Shown here: positions 56,301 to 63,512 of the stretch, one piece after another
Layout: every line of letters starts with the position of its first letter
How positions within the stretch are numbered: the first letter of the stretch is position 1
Assembly (NCBI GenBank): GCA_001567115.1
Contig: LMZT01000003.1
Location: 1 to 64,000, forward strand
Direction of reading: 5' to 3'
Length of the DNA stretch: 64,000 nt
Source of the DNA: Candidatus Hinthialibacteria bacterium OLB16
Lineage (GTDB): Bacteria > Hinthialibacterota > Hinthialibacteria > OLB16
Translations under genes and position numbers: made by a program
Notes under the pieces: model-generated
Told to the model about the DNA's origin: nothing
The model's input: the letters and a program-made list of their open reading frames with translations, nothing else
Database searches by the model: none

Positions 56301-56968
56301 GCATTCAACGAAATTTGAGGCGAATGCATATAGGGATCCACTCCGGTCAGGCTGGTCTGGAGCAGCCCTCCACCTGTGGAGAGAGGCGCCAGGCTGTGGA
56401 TCGCGGTCCAGCCCTCCACATCCCCATTCACTCCAAAATCCCACATCAGAGCAGGTGGAGCTGATAGCGACACAAAATTATCGATCTGGATGGTCCCCCC
56501 ATTCGGGCCTCCACTGGCGGGATCGAGGCGGTAACGGGTTATCGTGCCGGTCCACTTCGAGTTCACACTCATATCGATGGTGTAGGTGTGCCACTGCCCA
56601 TCCGCTATCACTTCAAAGACGACACTCTTTTTCGCATCGATCGTGGGTTTGCTGCTGGTGGCAAAAAATATCTCACCGTTGCGATCGCCGGCAGTGGATT
56701 TCATGCGCAGGCTCAAATAACGGTAAGTGGAGGCGCTGAAAGAAACCACTGGGCTGGTCATGTAAGGGTCATTGTCTGTTATCTGGGTGGTCAGGACTCC
56801 CCCGCTGACAGAAAAAGGACTCAATGAGTGGGTGGGAGCCCAGCCTTGAGCATTTCCATTGGTGCTGAAATCAAAGCGTGAGGTTTCACTGGGGATAGCG
56901 CACTGGCCTCCAGCCGCGATCAGGCAGAGGGCCAAAAAAATCGATAATCTATGTGTGAACAAGGACAA
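53354..56968 (-). CDS. Large secreted protein, duplicated beta-sandwich, CARDB-like and alpha/alpha-barrel domains
   Basis: 1204 aa starting at TTG behind GGAGGGG. Signal peptide IFLALCLIAAGGQCA. Residues about 30-165 and 170-310 are a tandem repeat: FDFSTNGNAQGWAPTHSLSP / WDFGVNGDVEGWTAIHSLAP, then DPYMTSPVVSF / DPYMHSPQISL, which are CBM-like sandwiches. Residues about 315-430 are CARDB-like (FAIHARVKNMGTATIPMATL). The C-terminal 450 are helical with Trp/Tyr-rich turns (ATGFACSPTPGLAYLLWLDY, SDGSYPPFGD, LPFVWFWNPPEWVTM), like an alpha/alpha-barrel glycosidase or lyase. Catalytic residues cannot be named. Confidence 0.7.
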   Translation of the reverse strand: MSLFTHRLSIFLALCLIAAGGQCAIPSETSRFDFSTNGNAQGWAPTHSLSPFSVSGGVLTTQITDNDPYMTSPVVSFSASTYRYLSLRMKSTAGDRNGEIFFATSSKPTIDAKKSVVFEVIADGQWHTYTIDMSVNSKWTGTITRYRLDPASGGPNGGTIQIDNFVSLSAPPALMWDFGVNGDVEGWTAIHSLAPLSTGGGLLQTSLTGVDPYMHSPQISLNALSVGSIAVNMRVHAGNLAQVFWITSDDPVWNETKSKTFPMTADGSLHPYEVVLEGHPSWKGTVTRMRIDPTDSSSIGSQVRFDSIWLLPSRNHLAIESFGPDRTLIPKNSSFAIHARVKNMGTATIPMATLSIELSPGMALSGALRPASLENIPNEGGEAAATWNVSAGTSAGIHTATLTIDLIGNPAHNRMSQRIFISNPAPAVESIPSTSHATAFFDAGGNLVLQSAFARLVALANPGGHSPVMLYARTTLESPWKLAGVLATLEPLTLKQMGQSNPVLADVLPGSASILMDQPDLSSIRLSPQVSGFSDAGLSCQLDFSITREGRTIDCTARLGAGNQQDFQICRFAPLTFKVGEGSFGSQQKQALFPGVEWLVSGEVSSSTLDIAAPGNIRFAPDPHWITVPSMGVFSNDGLLCGLAWEATQEWAPGKIMPAAAFASPNFLENQNNHYLSLFLPSIPDHVLPNQLTASLPYDLLKNSWMDLEARIILDAAPKDTISLVDHWLDLHGHQPAAYPINQSLEKSIEISRQALLTTLWGSETRCWQHATGFACSPTPGLAYLLWLDYLETGSTAARDRALDAVTYYRANNSPGILSSQTNMHIFGWQAPFVFGDWHGSIDSMVSYGVGLSLQMRSDGSYPPFGDASLVDPNGRELGWTARRAYSLVSLGRQLKRSDFLTNGKKSLDHMKTFSVPRAAQTWEIPQHTPDILAAAQAVEAYVAGYEAFQRLDYLYAAIYWARAGLPFVWFWNPPEWVTMRYGSVPVFGATFYTGSWFGRAVQWNGLVYAHALNMLAEHDSSYPWKQIADGITVSALHQQVAEPGPLSGTYPDGWNMVGNYPQPVYINPENILKNIFYMEGRNPNLTTLQMGSPNASDSGTVLATSRCDHLGTAQFIPRQFVSIEISNPIGETSRILVAGFVMPAAGGVWVDGIPLEQVNDIDAASQGWRKKNPYILIRVPQSQASHTISIGVPPAAVGHWQDY

Positions 56969-57019
56969 AACAGCCCCTCCTTCTCCCGCTCCGGTGTTGT
57001 TGCCTTTTCAGACAGTGTA

Positions 57020-57892
57020 TCAAAGACAGGTGGAATTTCTCAGGGAGGCTTCCGGCTCGATCTGGTCAGGCTGCGCGGTTCCCACCCAGCAGGAGTCCAG
57101 AGGCATGAGGCGATGGAAAAATCTTTCCAGGCCTGCCGGATCATCTGAGACAAAATAGCGGAACATCGGGTGGCTGCCAGACGGAGCTGTCAGCTGCTTT
57201 TCTTCCAGCAGGGCGGCAACATATTCAGCGGTGGATTCAGCACTATCGACCACACTGACTTCCGGCCCAACCACCTGCTGGATGGTGTCACGCAGCAAGG
57301 GGTAATGGGTGCATCCGAGGATGAGAGTGTCGATTCCCTGGTCAAGCAGAGGTTTCAGATAGTCCTGAGCGATCAGGCGCGCCGCCTGGTGGTTCTCCAT
57401 GCGTTCTTCGGCCAGTGGAACAAACAAGGGGCAGGCAGTGCTGTAGACACAGACTCCGGGGAGTTTCTCCGCCAGCAACCTTTCATAAGCTGCGCTGTTA
57501 ATGGTTGCCAGTGTGCCGATCACTCCGACACGACGATTGCGGGTTCGTGAAAGAGCGGCTCTGACACCCGGCTCGATCACTCCCAGGATCGGCCCATTGA
57601 ACTCCCAGGCGACACATTCGAGAGCGGTGGCAGTGCAGGTGTTGCAGGCCACCACAATCATTTTGACCCCCTGGCGGTTCAGAAAGCGTGTGATTTCCCG
57701 GGTAAAACGGCGGATGGTTTCACTCGATTTCGGGCCATAGGGGACTCGTGCGGTGTCCCCGAAATACAGGATCGATTCATTCGGCAGCTGTTTTCGAAGG
57801 GCGCGCACCACTGTCAGCCCCCCCAGACCGGAGTCAAACACCCCGATCGGCAGGCCTGGCTTTGCATCTCTGTCTTCCTGTGGCTGGCTCAT
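57020..57892 (-). CDS. murI: Glutamate racemase
   Basis: 290 aa from ATG 57892 (GGAGAGGATGG before it). It makes D-glutamate for peptidoglycan. Marks: IGVFDSGLGGLTVVRAL, YFGDTARVPYGPKS, catalytic VVACNTCTATAL and the second Cys in LILGCTHYPLLRD. The longer frame (322 aa) is not family-like. Clear single-domain family member. Confidence 0.96.
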   Translation of the reverse strand: MSQPQEDRDAKPGLPIGVFDSGLGGLTVVRALRKQLPNESILYFGDTARVPYGPKSSETIRRFTREITRFLNRQGVKMIVVACNTCTATALECVAWEFNGPILGVIEPGVRAALSRTRNRRVGVIGTLATINSAAYERLLAEKLPGVCVYSTACPLFVPLAEERMENHQAARLIAQDYLKPLLDQGIDTLILGCTHYPLLRDTIQQVVGPEVSVVDSAESTAEYVAALLEEKQLTAPSGSHPMFRYFVSDDPAGLERFFHRLMPLDSCWVGTAQPDQIEPEASLRNSTCL

Positions 57893-58015
57893 CCATCCTC
57901 TCCGATCCTGCAAATAAAAGCAAAGAAAGGGGCTGTTGTCATCCCGGAGCTGGTTTACACTCACGCTGTTACCCACCACCTGGCACATATTCTGTCAAAG
58001 GAGAATGCCCCTCTC

Positions 58016-59260
58016 ATGAACTCGATTCGCCGATATGCGGTTTCGCTCATTTTCATGCTTCCTGCTGCTTTCTTCTCTCCGTGGGCCTGGTCCGAGCGTG
58101 AATGCCCAATCCTTCCCAGTGAAGCTGAGGTGATCATCGATCCGACCTCTGAGGCGAAGGTGATCTTTGTCACAAACCACCTGAGCGAGGAGAGCAACCT
58201 GTACTTCCATCAGGGGTCCTGGCTGGCGGATGGTTCGCTGCTGGTGTTCTGGAGTGAGCGCAGCGGAAAGAGAAAACTGTATGGCTTCCTGGAATCGACT
58301 GGCGAGCTGGTCCAGCTCCAGGAAGACAATACCTCGATTCTCTATGATCCCTCCTGCAGCCGTTTCAAGAACAGCATCTACCTGGTCATGCCGGATGGAT
58401 TCCATGAGTGGAAAGTCACTGTTTCTCCCGCATCCGGGGAAGCAGCCTCGCAGGTGGCCATCGAGGACCGCCTGTTTGCACCGCTTCCCGAAGATTTGGA
58501 AGGCATTGCCGGAATCACTGAAAACAGTGATGGGAATGCCATTGTGGCGGGATTCAACAGCAAAGGCCCGGCAGCCTCGCGGATCATTCTGGTGGATACC
58601 CGCAGCGGTGAGATCCGCGAAGTCGCCGCACTGGATGCGGAGATATCCCATATCCAGGCCAGCTGGGCCACCCCGGACCTGATCATGTTTGTAAAGGGAA
58701 GGCGTGGGAGCGACCGGACTGTGCCGGACGATCCATCCAGGGAGGTCCTGGCGCGCATGTGGCTGGCGGATCTGTCGGATAAAGAGCCTTGGCCCCTGTA
58801 CCCGCAGGAGCAGGGAGAACTGGTCACCCATGAATGCTGGTGGGTGAAAGATCAGATCACCTTCTGTTCAGGGCAAAAAGCCCGGGGCTATGCCGAAGAG
58901 GCGCATGTCAAAGTCCTCGATCTCTCCACCGGGATCACACGCATCATCGGCGCAGGCGCCTGGTGGCCGAGTGGGGCTCCGGAAGAGGTTTCAAAATACA
59001 ACTGGTGGCATGCCTCGGGGTCCCCCGATGGCAGGTGGGTTGCTGCAGACAACTGGCATGGCTGCATCGGCATCTTCAGTGCCCTGACCTCCCGGACACG
59101 CCTGCTGGTACAGAACCACCGGACCTATGGAAAAGGCCTTCACCCGCATGTCGGCTGGGATCCCTCCAGCACAAAAGTGGTTTTTACCTCAAACCTGCGT
59201 GGGAATGCGGATGTATGTATCGGCATCCTGCCGGAAAAATGGCTGGCTCAGGCCTGGTAA
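58016..59260 (+). CDS. Exported oligogalacturonate-lyase-like beta-propeller
   Basis: 414 aa. Signal peptide LIFMLPAAFFSPWAWS-E, with GGAG upstream. Seven-blade-like repeats: LADGSLLVFWSERSGKRKLYG, VTHECWWVKDQITFCSGQ, GSPDGRWVAADNWHGCIG and HPHVGWDPSSTKVVFTSN. The H-x-x-W and HPHxGWDPSxxxVVFTSN features match the PL22 oligogalacturonate lyase family, which cleaves unsaturated pectin oligomers. No signal of a PL22 operon is nearby, so substrate use is not proved. Confidence 0.7.
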   Translation: MNSIRRYAVSLIFMLPAAFFSPWAWSERECPILPSEAEVIIDPTSEAKVIFVTNHLSEESNLYFHQGSWLADGSLLVFWSERSGKRKLYGFLESTGELVQLQEDNTSILYDPSCSRFKNSIYLVMPDGFHEWKVTVSPASGEAASQVAIEDRLFAPLPEDLEGIAGITENSDGNAIVAGFNSKGPAASRIILVDTRSGEIREVAALDAEISHIQASWATPDLIMFVKGRRGSDRTVPDDPSREVLARMWLADLSDKEPWPLYPQEQGELVTHECWWVKDQITFCSGQKARGYAEEAHVKVLDLSTGITRIIGAGAWWPSGAPEEVSKYNWWHASGSPDGRWVAADNWHGCIGIFSALTSRTRLLVQNHRTYGKGLHPHVGWDPSSTKVVFTSNLRGNADVCIGILPEKWLAQAW

Positions 59261-59573
59261 GCCCTTGAAACAATCGGGAAGTTCCTGATCTCGTGTGCTC
59301 TCTCCTTGAAGAAACAGGGGGTCGTGCCAAAGGCGAGACCGGCACGACCCCCGGAGAGAGATGCGTGCACAGTCTTGAGGTGCAGTCCCCATGCCAACCT
59401 CGAAAATATCAGGATTCAGATGAATTGTGGGATTTACCAATATTGTGGATCCGCATAAAACCAGACATGACTAAATGTATGTCGATTATGACATACACTA
59501 AACCAGATCATAATTGCCATCATGCCCCCCCGGTTGAATGGAGGAGATACGGGCTGAGCTCACTTTCCGGGAT
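59261..59573. other. Intergenic region with hairpins between convergent genes
   Basis: About 310 nt without a gene. It holds a strong hairpin (separate entry) and a second inverted repeat, TGTATGTC at 59476-59483 and GACATACA at 59490-59497, which could be an operator or a small terminator. A run of C at 59525-59531 is followed by GGTTGAATGGAGGAG. Confidence 0.5.
59298..59360 (+). terminator. Strong nested hairpin after the propeller gene
   Basis: The inner stem GGGGGTCGTGCC/GGCACGACCCCC is perfect over 12 bp (59317-59328 with 59341-59352). An outer CTCTCTCC/GGAGAGAG (59298-59305 with 59353-59360) can pair as well, with unpaired bases on the 5-prime side. There is no T-tail. The sequence is symmetric, so it may act in both directions. 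Confidence 0.6.
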
Positions 59574-61001
59574 TTACCAGATTCCAATCAGGGCTTCAGG
59601 GTGCCGGAGCCTTTCCGGCATCACAGGAGGGTACGAAATCAGCTGGTTTGGTTTTCCATCCGGCGGTTTGACCAGGTCAAAACGGTCATAAAGATCGCCT
59701 GCGGCAGTAAAAGCCTGGTATGAAAGGGTATTTCCATCGATCCGGATGATCTGAAACAGCTGGGTGTCTTCCGCGGCGCGAACCATCCAATCCATCCGAT
59801 GGAGATCATACATTTTAGGCCCACTGATCGAGGTCACATAAACAGTTCCTGATGTCGCGCACTGGACTGTGGTCCCGCCAGCCACATTCTGGCAGATCTG
59901 CTGGCCGCTGCGTGAATAACAATGCTCATGCCCCTGCAGGACCAGATCGACCTTGTAGTTGTCGAGCACTGGCAGCCACCTCTCGCGCAGGGCTGGATAA
60001 TCCCGATTGGATGAAGAGGGAAAGATCGGGTGATGGAAGGTAACCAGGGTCCATCTGGCGGGATTATCCGCCAGGACTGTGCTGAGCCATTCAGCCTGCC
60101 GCCTGAGCAGCCGGTTCGAATCCAGTGAGATGATTCGGACTCCCTGATAATCGAAATAGTATGCTGTTTCCTCAAGGTCGGGAGGCCCATTGAGGGGAAG
60201 GGTGAACTGGGCGCGCCAATGGGGGGTGAGCAGGCTGGCTTCGGAACCTTCGTTCCGATAATACTCATGATTCCCGGGGGTCACCACACTGGGGAAAGAA
60301 CCATTCAACCAGGCCCCGGCGGAGAACCACTGGCCCCATTCCACATCCCGCCACCAGTTGTTGACCAGGTCGCCGGCATGGAGCAGAAAACGGGCCTCCG
60401 GAGCTTTTGAAAAGGCCAGGCGGATCACCCGGGACCACAGGCTCCGGATATCGTTCTGGGAATCTCCCAGGTAGATGAATGAAAATGGGGCGGATTGATC
60501 GGAAGCTGTTGTGAACTGAAACCATTCCGACCAGTTCAGGCCATCCCCGACCCGGTACACATAACCTGTTTCAGGCAGGAGGTCTGTGAAGATAACGCTA
60601 TGATAAATAGCCGCTCCGGTTTCGGTCGAGAGGCTGGTGGTGGCGGAGGGAATTTGCAGGGCTTTCGAAACAAATCCCGGGCCATGTTCCGCACGTGCGA
60701 TCTGGGCATACCCCTGGGGGGCGGAGGTGTCGCTTCGCCAGGTGACAGCCATCATCCGGGAAGGATCTCCGACCGGGGTCAGGATAATGCGATCCGGAAC
60801 CGGTGATGGTTTGTAGATAATTTCATCGGGAACTTTGACCGGCTCTGACCGGCAGGGCATGGCCGTGAAGACCCCAGCCAGGAACAGGGCCATAAACACC
60901 TGCTGGATAATCACCAGAACACGAAGGCCTGCGCCCCGTGTCCGTTCACTGTGGAAGGAAGGGTTTGTGTGGAGGCTGCCTGTATCCCGATCAGTTTCCA
61001 T
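59574..61001 (-). CDS. Exported purple-acid-phosphatase-like metallophosphoesterase
   Basis: 475 aa. Signal-like helix about residues 25-50 (VLVIIQQVFMALFLAGVF). Then an N-terminal FnIII-like domain (DRIILTPVGDPSRMMAVTWRS, typical of purple acid phosphatases), then the catalytic core: FSFIYLGDSQNDIR (D), LLHAGDLVNNWW (GD), PSVVTPGNHEYYR (GNHE), TFHHPIF (H) and LVLQGHEHCYSRS (GHxH). Metal set complete. It releases phosphate from organic esters outside the cell. No SD is seen; the start overlaps the haloperoxidase stop by 11 nt. Confidence 0.88.
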   Translation of the reverse strand: METDRDTGSLHTNPSFHSERTRGAGLRVLVIIQQVFMALFLAGVFTAMPCRSEPVKVPDEIIYKPSPVPDRIILTPVGDPSRMMAVTWRSDTSAPQGYAQIARAEHGPGFVSKALQIPSATTSLSTETGAAIYHSVIFTDLLPETGYVYRVGDGLNWSEWFQFTTASDQSAPFSFIYLGDSQNDIRSLWSRVIRLAFSKAPEARFLLHAGDLVNNWWRDVEWGQWFSAGAWLNGSFPSVVTPGNHEYYRNEGSEASLLTPHWRAQFTLPLNGPPDLEETAYYFDYQGVRIISLDSNRLLRRQAEWLSTVLADNPARWTLVTFHHPIFPSSSNRDYPALRERWLPVLDNYKVDLVLQGHEHCYSRSGQQICQNVAGGTTVQCATSGTVYVTSISGPKMYDLHRMDWMVRAAEDTQLFQIIRIDGNTLSYQAFTAAGDLYDRFDLVKPPDGKPNQLISYPPVMPERLRHPEALIGIW

Positions 61002-62433
61002 GATGCCAGTTGGTCATGAGAAGCAGCAGGTCACTGTCATCGACCATACCATCATTGTTGATATCGCAACGCGGATCAAGCCGGGGGTTGTCATGCCCCT
61101 GAAAGAGGCCTGAAGCCCTCTGCCAGGCTGTTTTTCCAGCCAGAGTGCCGGTCGAGATGCCGTAACGGTTGGCATCCATAAAATGGATGCCGCCATACAG
61201 CCGCGAGATGCCCGCCTCTTCCGCAGCGGCGGTAAAGGTCGGCCAGAAGAGCACGATCGGAGGATCGAAGTGCCCCTGTTCGAAAGCAAGGTCAGCAATC
61301 TCGACAGAGCCGCCGAAGAAATCACTCCCGGTATAGGTGCGCATGATCTCAGCCCAGGCGGAGCTGAAAGTGCTGTGCCCGGAGGTGTATTCCGGGAAGG
61401 GCGGGGTCGGGTCACTGAATTTCTGATAGGGGTGCCATTCAGAAGCCAGGATCTGTTTGGTTCCCTGGTCCGGCCCGCCCCATGCAAGAATAGGAACATC
61501 ACCGAGATTGCGGATGGCTGTGATGGGACGGATATAGTCATAATGGAATTTCGCTTTCCAGCAGGTAATGCCGGCATCGAACATGGCATTATGAATGGCG
61601 AAGAACAGGCGGACATCATCATCGAGGCCATACCCTTTGATCTGCGAAACATAGGCGGTCAGGCCAGCCAGGAGCATCGGCGGGGTGCCTCGAGCCGGCC
61701 GCCAGTATTCAGCGATTGCTTTTTGAACTGGCGTCAATCCGGCGCTGAGGGTAATCAGCTGCTGGATCTGGTCATTCCAATGCTGGCTGCCGGGCTGGGC
61801 GGGTGGCGGCGGCAGGAACTGGCCCGGACCAGTGAGAGCGAAAGGGGTGACCAACCCCCAGTGAGGAGTCAGGGCGGTCTGGGTGACACCATTGACAACC
61901 AGGGGCTGCCAGGCATCCGGCTCAGTCGCGGGCCGTGGGGCATATCCAGTTGTATCGGCATAACCATGGGTCTGGTTGGAATTGTCATTGACCCGGAATT
62001 CCATGACAGCCTGAGCTGCCGCACGGCCGATCAGAGCTGCCTGGCTGGTGGCTGAAGGGAGGTACCCCTTCGAAGCCATAAAGTTGTTTCTCTCCTCTGG
62101 AAGCAGAGGCGCGAAGGTATTCAGAACAGAATAAATGGCATGGCTGATCGCTTCATTCCGCTCAGCCACTGTTCCACCGGTCACATCAAGGGTATTGCCG
62201 CTGTAAGCCCCCAATGCCACTGGATCATAGGCGGCCCAGGCATCATAAGCCGCACTGAAAACCGAAGACAGAACATGAGTCGAAGGGGTTGGGGCCGGTT
62301 TATTGGCGATGACTGTATCAATGATGACAGGATTCCATTCGGTGATGATAGAGATGGCACTGGCAGCCGAGATAAAGGATCCAAATTGAAGCAGCAGAAA
62401 GATGGACAGCCATGGGCGGAAATTTTTAATCAT
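60991..62433 (-). CDS. Exported vanadium-dependent haloperoxidase-like (PAP2) enzyme with dockerin-like tail
   Basis: 480 aa from ATG 62433 with GAGGAGGT 7 nt upstream. Signal peptide WLSIFLLLQFGSFISAASA. Vanadate-site motifs of the acid-phosphatase/haloperoxidase superfamily are present in order: KAKFHYDYIRPITAI (Lys, Arg-Pro), EYTSGHSTFSSAWA (Ser-Gly-His) and SRLYGGIHFMDANRYG (Arg, His). It also carries VLSSVFSAAYDAWAAYDP near the N-terminus, typical of bacterial VHPO. The last 30 residues DINNDGMVDDSDLLLLM are a classic dockerin-type calcium loop. It could oxidise halides with peroxide; activity is not proved. Confidence 0.88.
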   Translation of the reverse strand: MIKNFRPWLSIFLLLQFGSFISAASAISIITEWNPVIIDTVIANKPAPTPSTHVLSSVFSAAYDAWAAYDPVALGAYSGNTLDVTGGTVAERNEAISHAIYSVLNTFAPLLPEERNNFMASKGYLPSATSQAALIGRAAAQAVMEFRVNDNSNQTHGYADTTGYAPRPATEPDAWQPLVVNGVTQTALTPHWGLVTPFALTGPGQFLPPPPAQPGSQHWNDQIQQLITLSAGLTPVQKAIAEYWRPARGTPPMLLAGLTAYVSQIKGYGLDDDVRLFFAIHNAMFDAGITCWKAKFHYDYIRPITAIRNLGDVPILAWGGPDQGTKQILASEWHPYQKFSDPTPPFPEYTSGHSTFSSAWAEIMRTYTGSDFFGGSVEIADLAFEQGHFDPPIVLFWPTFTAAAEEAGISRLYGGIHFMDANRYGISTGTLAGKTAWQRASGLFQGHDNPRLDPRCDINNDGMVDDSDLLLLMTNWHHGN

Positions 62434-62494
62434 GGCAGACCTCCTCGAGGAGTTTTTCCTGATAAAAGCAGAATTGTCGATGCAGGGGAGGGTA

Positions 62495-62523
62495 AGATTA
62501 GAAACCCTCGGAATGGATGTCAA
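62495..62523 (-). promoter_or_regulatory. Promoter for the haloperoxidase gene
   Basis: Minus-strand TTGACA (62523-62518, perfect) and TAATCT (62500-62495) have a 17-bp spacer. They lie at the very end of the regulator gene, so the haloperoxidase can be transcribed separately, with a leader of about 55 nt. Confidence 0.6.
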
Positions 62524-63512
62524 CTTTTAATTGCATCACCTTCGGGCGGCTGGCGTTTCTTTGTGATTGTTATCTGGTTCCCTTTTTTGTTGTAAGAAAC
62601 CTCATCCATGAAACACGAGATCAGAAGAATTCCGCGCCCATGCAGCCGCGAGAGATCGGTTGGCTCGACTTTGCTGGTTCTGAGGTCGGGGGGATCGAAA
62701 CCTGGGCCGGGGTCGGTGATCCGGTAGGTGACCTGCTGCGGGGAAAGATCCATTTCAATGGTGATGGGACGAGAGGTGTATTCCGGATTCGCAAGGCGCT
62801 CATTCACGAGACGGTTGAATATGTCGCTACCAGTGTCGGTTTCCCGCAGGCCTGAAGGAACTTCCAGGCAGCCATAAAAAATGGCATTGGTCAGTGCTTC
62901 ATCGAGCGAGACTGTCACGAAGTAGCGTGCCGATTCATCGCAGATGCCGACCCCGACCAGCTTGTCGGTGAGGTAGTGGATGACCCCGGATTTGGTTTCG
63001 AGAAAAGGGGGAATATGGAACACCAGATTTTCGCTGACCAGGCAGGGCAGAACCCTTTGCGGGATTTCCCGGGCGCGTTTTCGTTTGAGAGATTTGTCGA
63101 CCACATCCAGAATCTCGACCAGGCGGAAAGGCTTGGTGATGAAGTTCGCGGCACCCAGCCGCAATGCCTCGATTGCCGTCTCGAGGCGGGCATAACCGGT
63201 GATGACCACAACCGGGATGTCTGGAAACTCATGGCGGGTAATATCCAGCAACCGTGCCCCATCCATCTCCGGCATTCGCAAATCGGTGATGACCAGATCG
63301 AAAGAGCTTGAGCGGAGTTTCTGGAGCGCCATGCGGCCATCGGAAGCGGTATCGACATCATAAGATCCGGCTTCATGGAGGGTGTCATGCAGCATTTCAC
63401 GGATAGATTCCTCATCATCCACGACCAGCAGGCGTGGTGTCCGGACTGGTGTGGGAGAGACCGGTTCCGGCAGAGGGAAAGGGTGCAGGTCTGGCTGGCC
63501 GGTCACATCCAT
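62520..63512 (-). CDS. Receiver domain fused to RsbW-like ATPase (response regulator/anti-sigma kinase)
   Basis: 330 aa. Residues about 25-145 are a receiver: LLVVDDEESIREML (acidic pair), LVITDLRMPEMDG (phospho-Asp), VVVITGYA and ITKPF (Lys). The second half (about 180-330) is a GHKL ATPase of the RsbW/anti-sigma type: SLDEALTNAIFYGCLEV (N-box), ITDPGPGFDPPDL (G1) and GRGILLISCFMDEV (G2). The family output is usually binding or phosphorylating partner-switch proteins. No partner gene is in view. Its start overlaps the GNAT gene by 10 nt. Confidence 0.9.
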   Translation of the reverse strand: MDVTGQPDLHPFPLPEPVSPTPVRTPRLLVVDDEESIREMLHDTLHEAGSYDVDTASDGRMALQKLRSSSFDLVITDLRMPEMDGARLLDITRHEFPDIPVVVITGYARLETAIEALRLGAANFITKPFRLVEILDVVDKSLKRKRAREIPQRVLPCLVSENLVFHIPPFLETKSGVIHYLTDKLVGVGICDESARYFVTVSLDEALTNAIFYGCLEVPSGLRETDTGSDIFNRLVNERLANPEYTSRPITIEMDLSPQQVTYRITDPGPGFDPPDLRTSKVEPTDLSRLHGRGILLISCFMDEVSYNKKGNQITITKKRQPPEGDAIKS

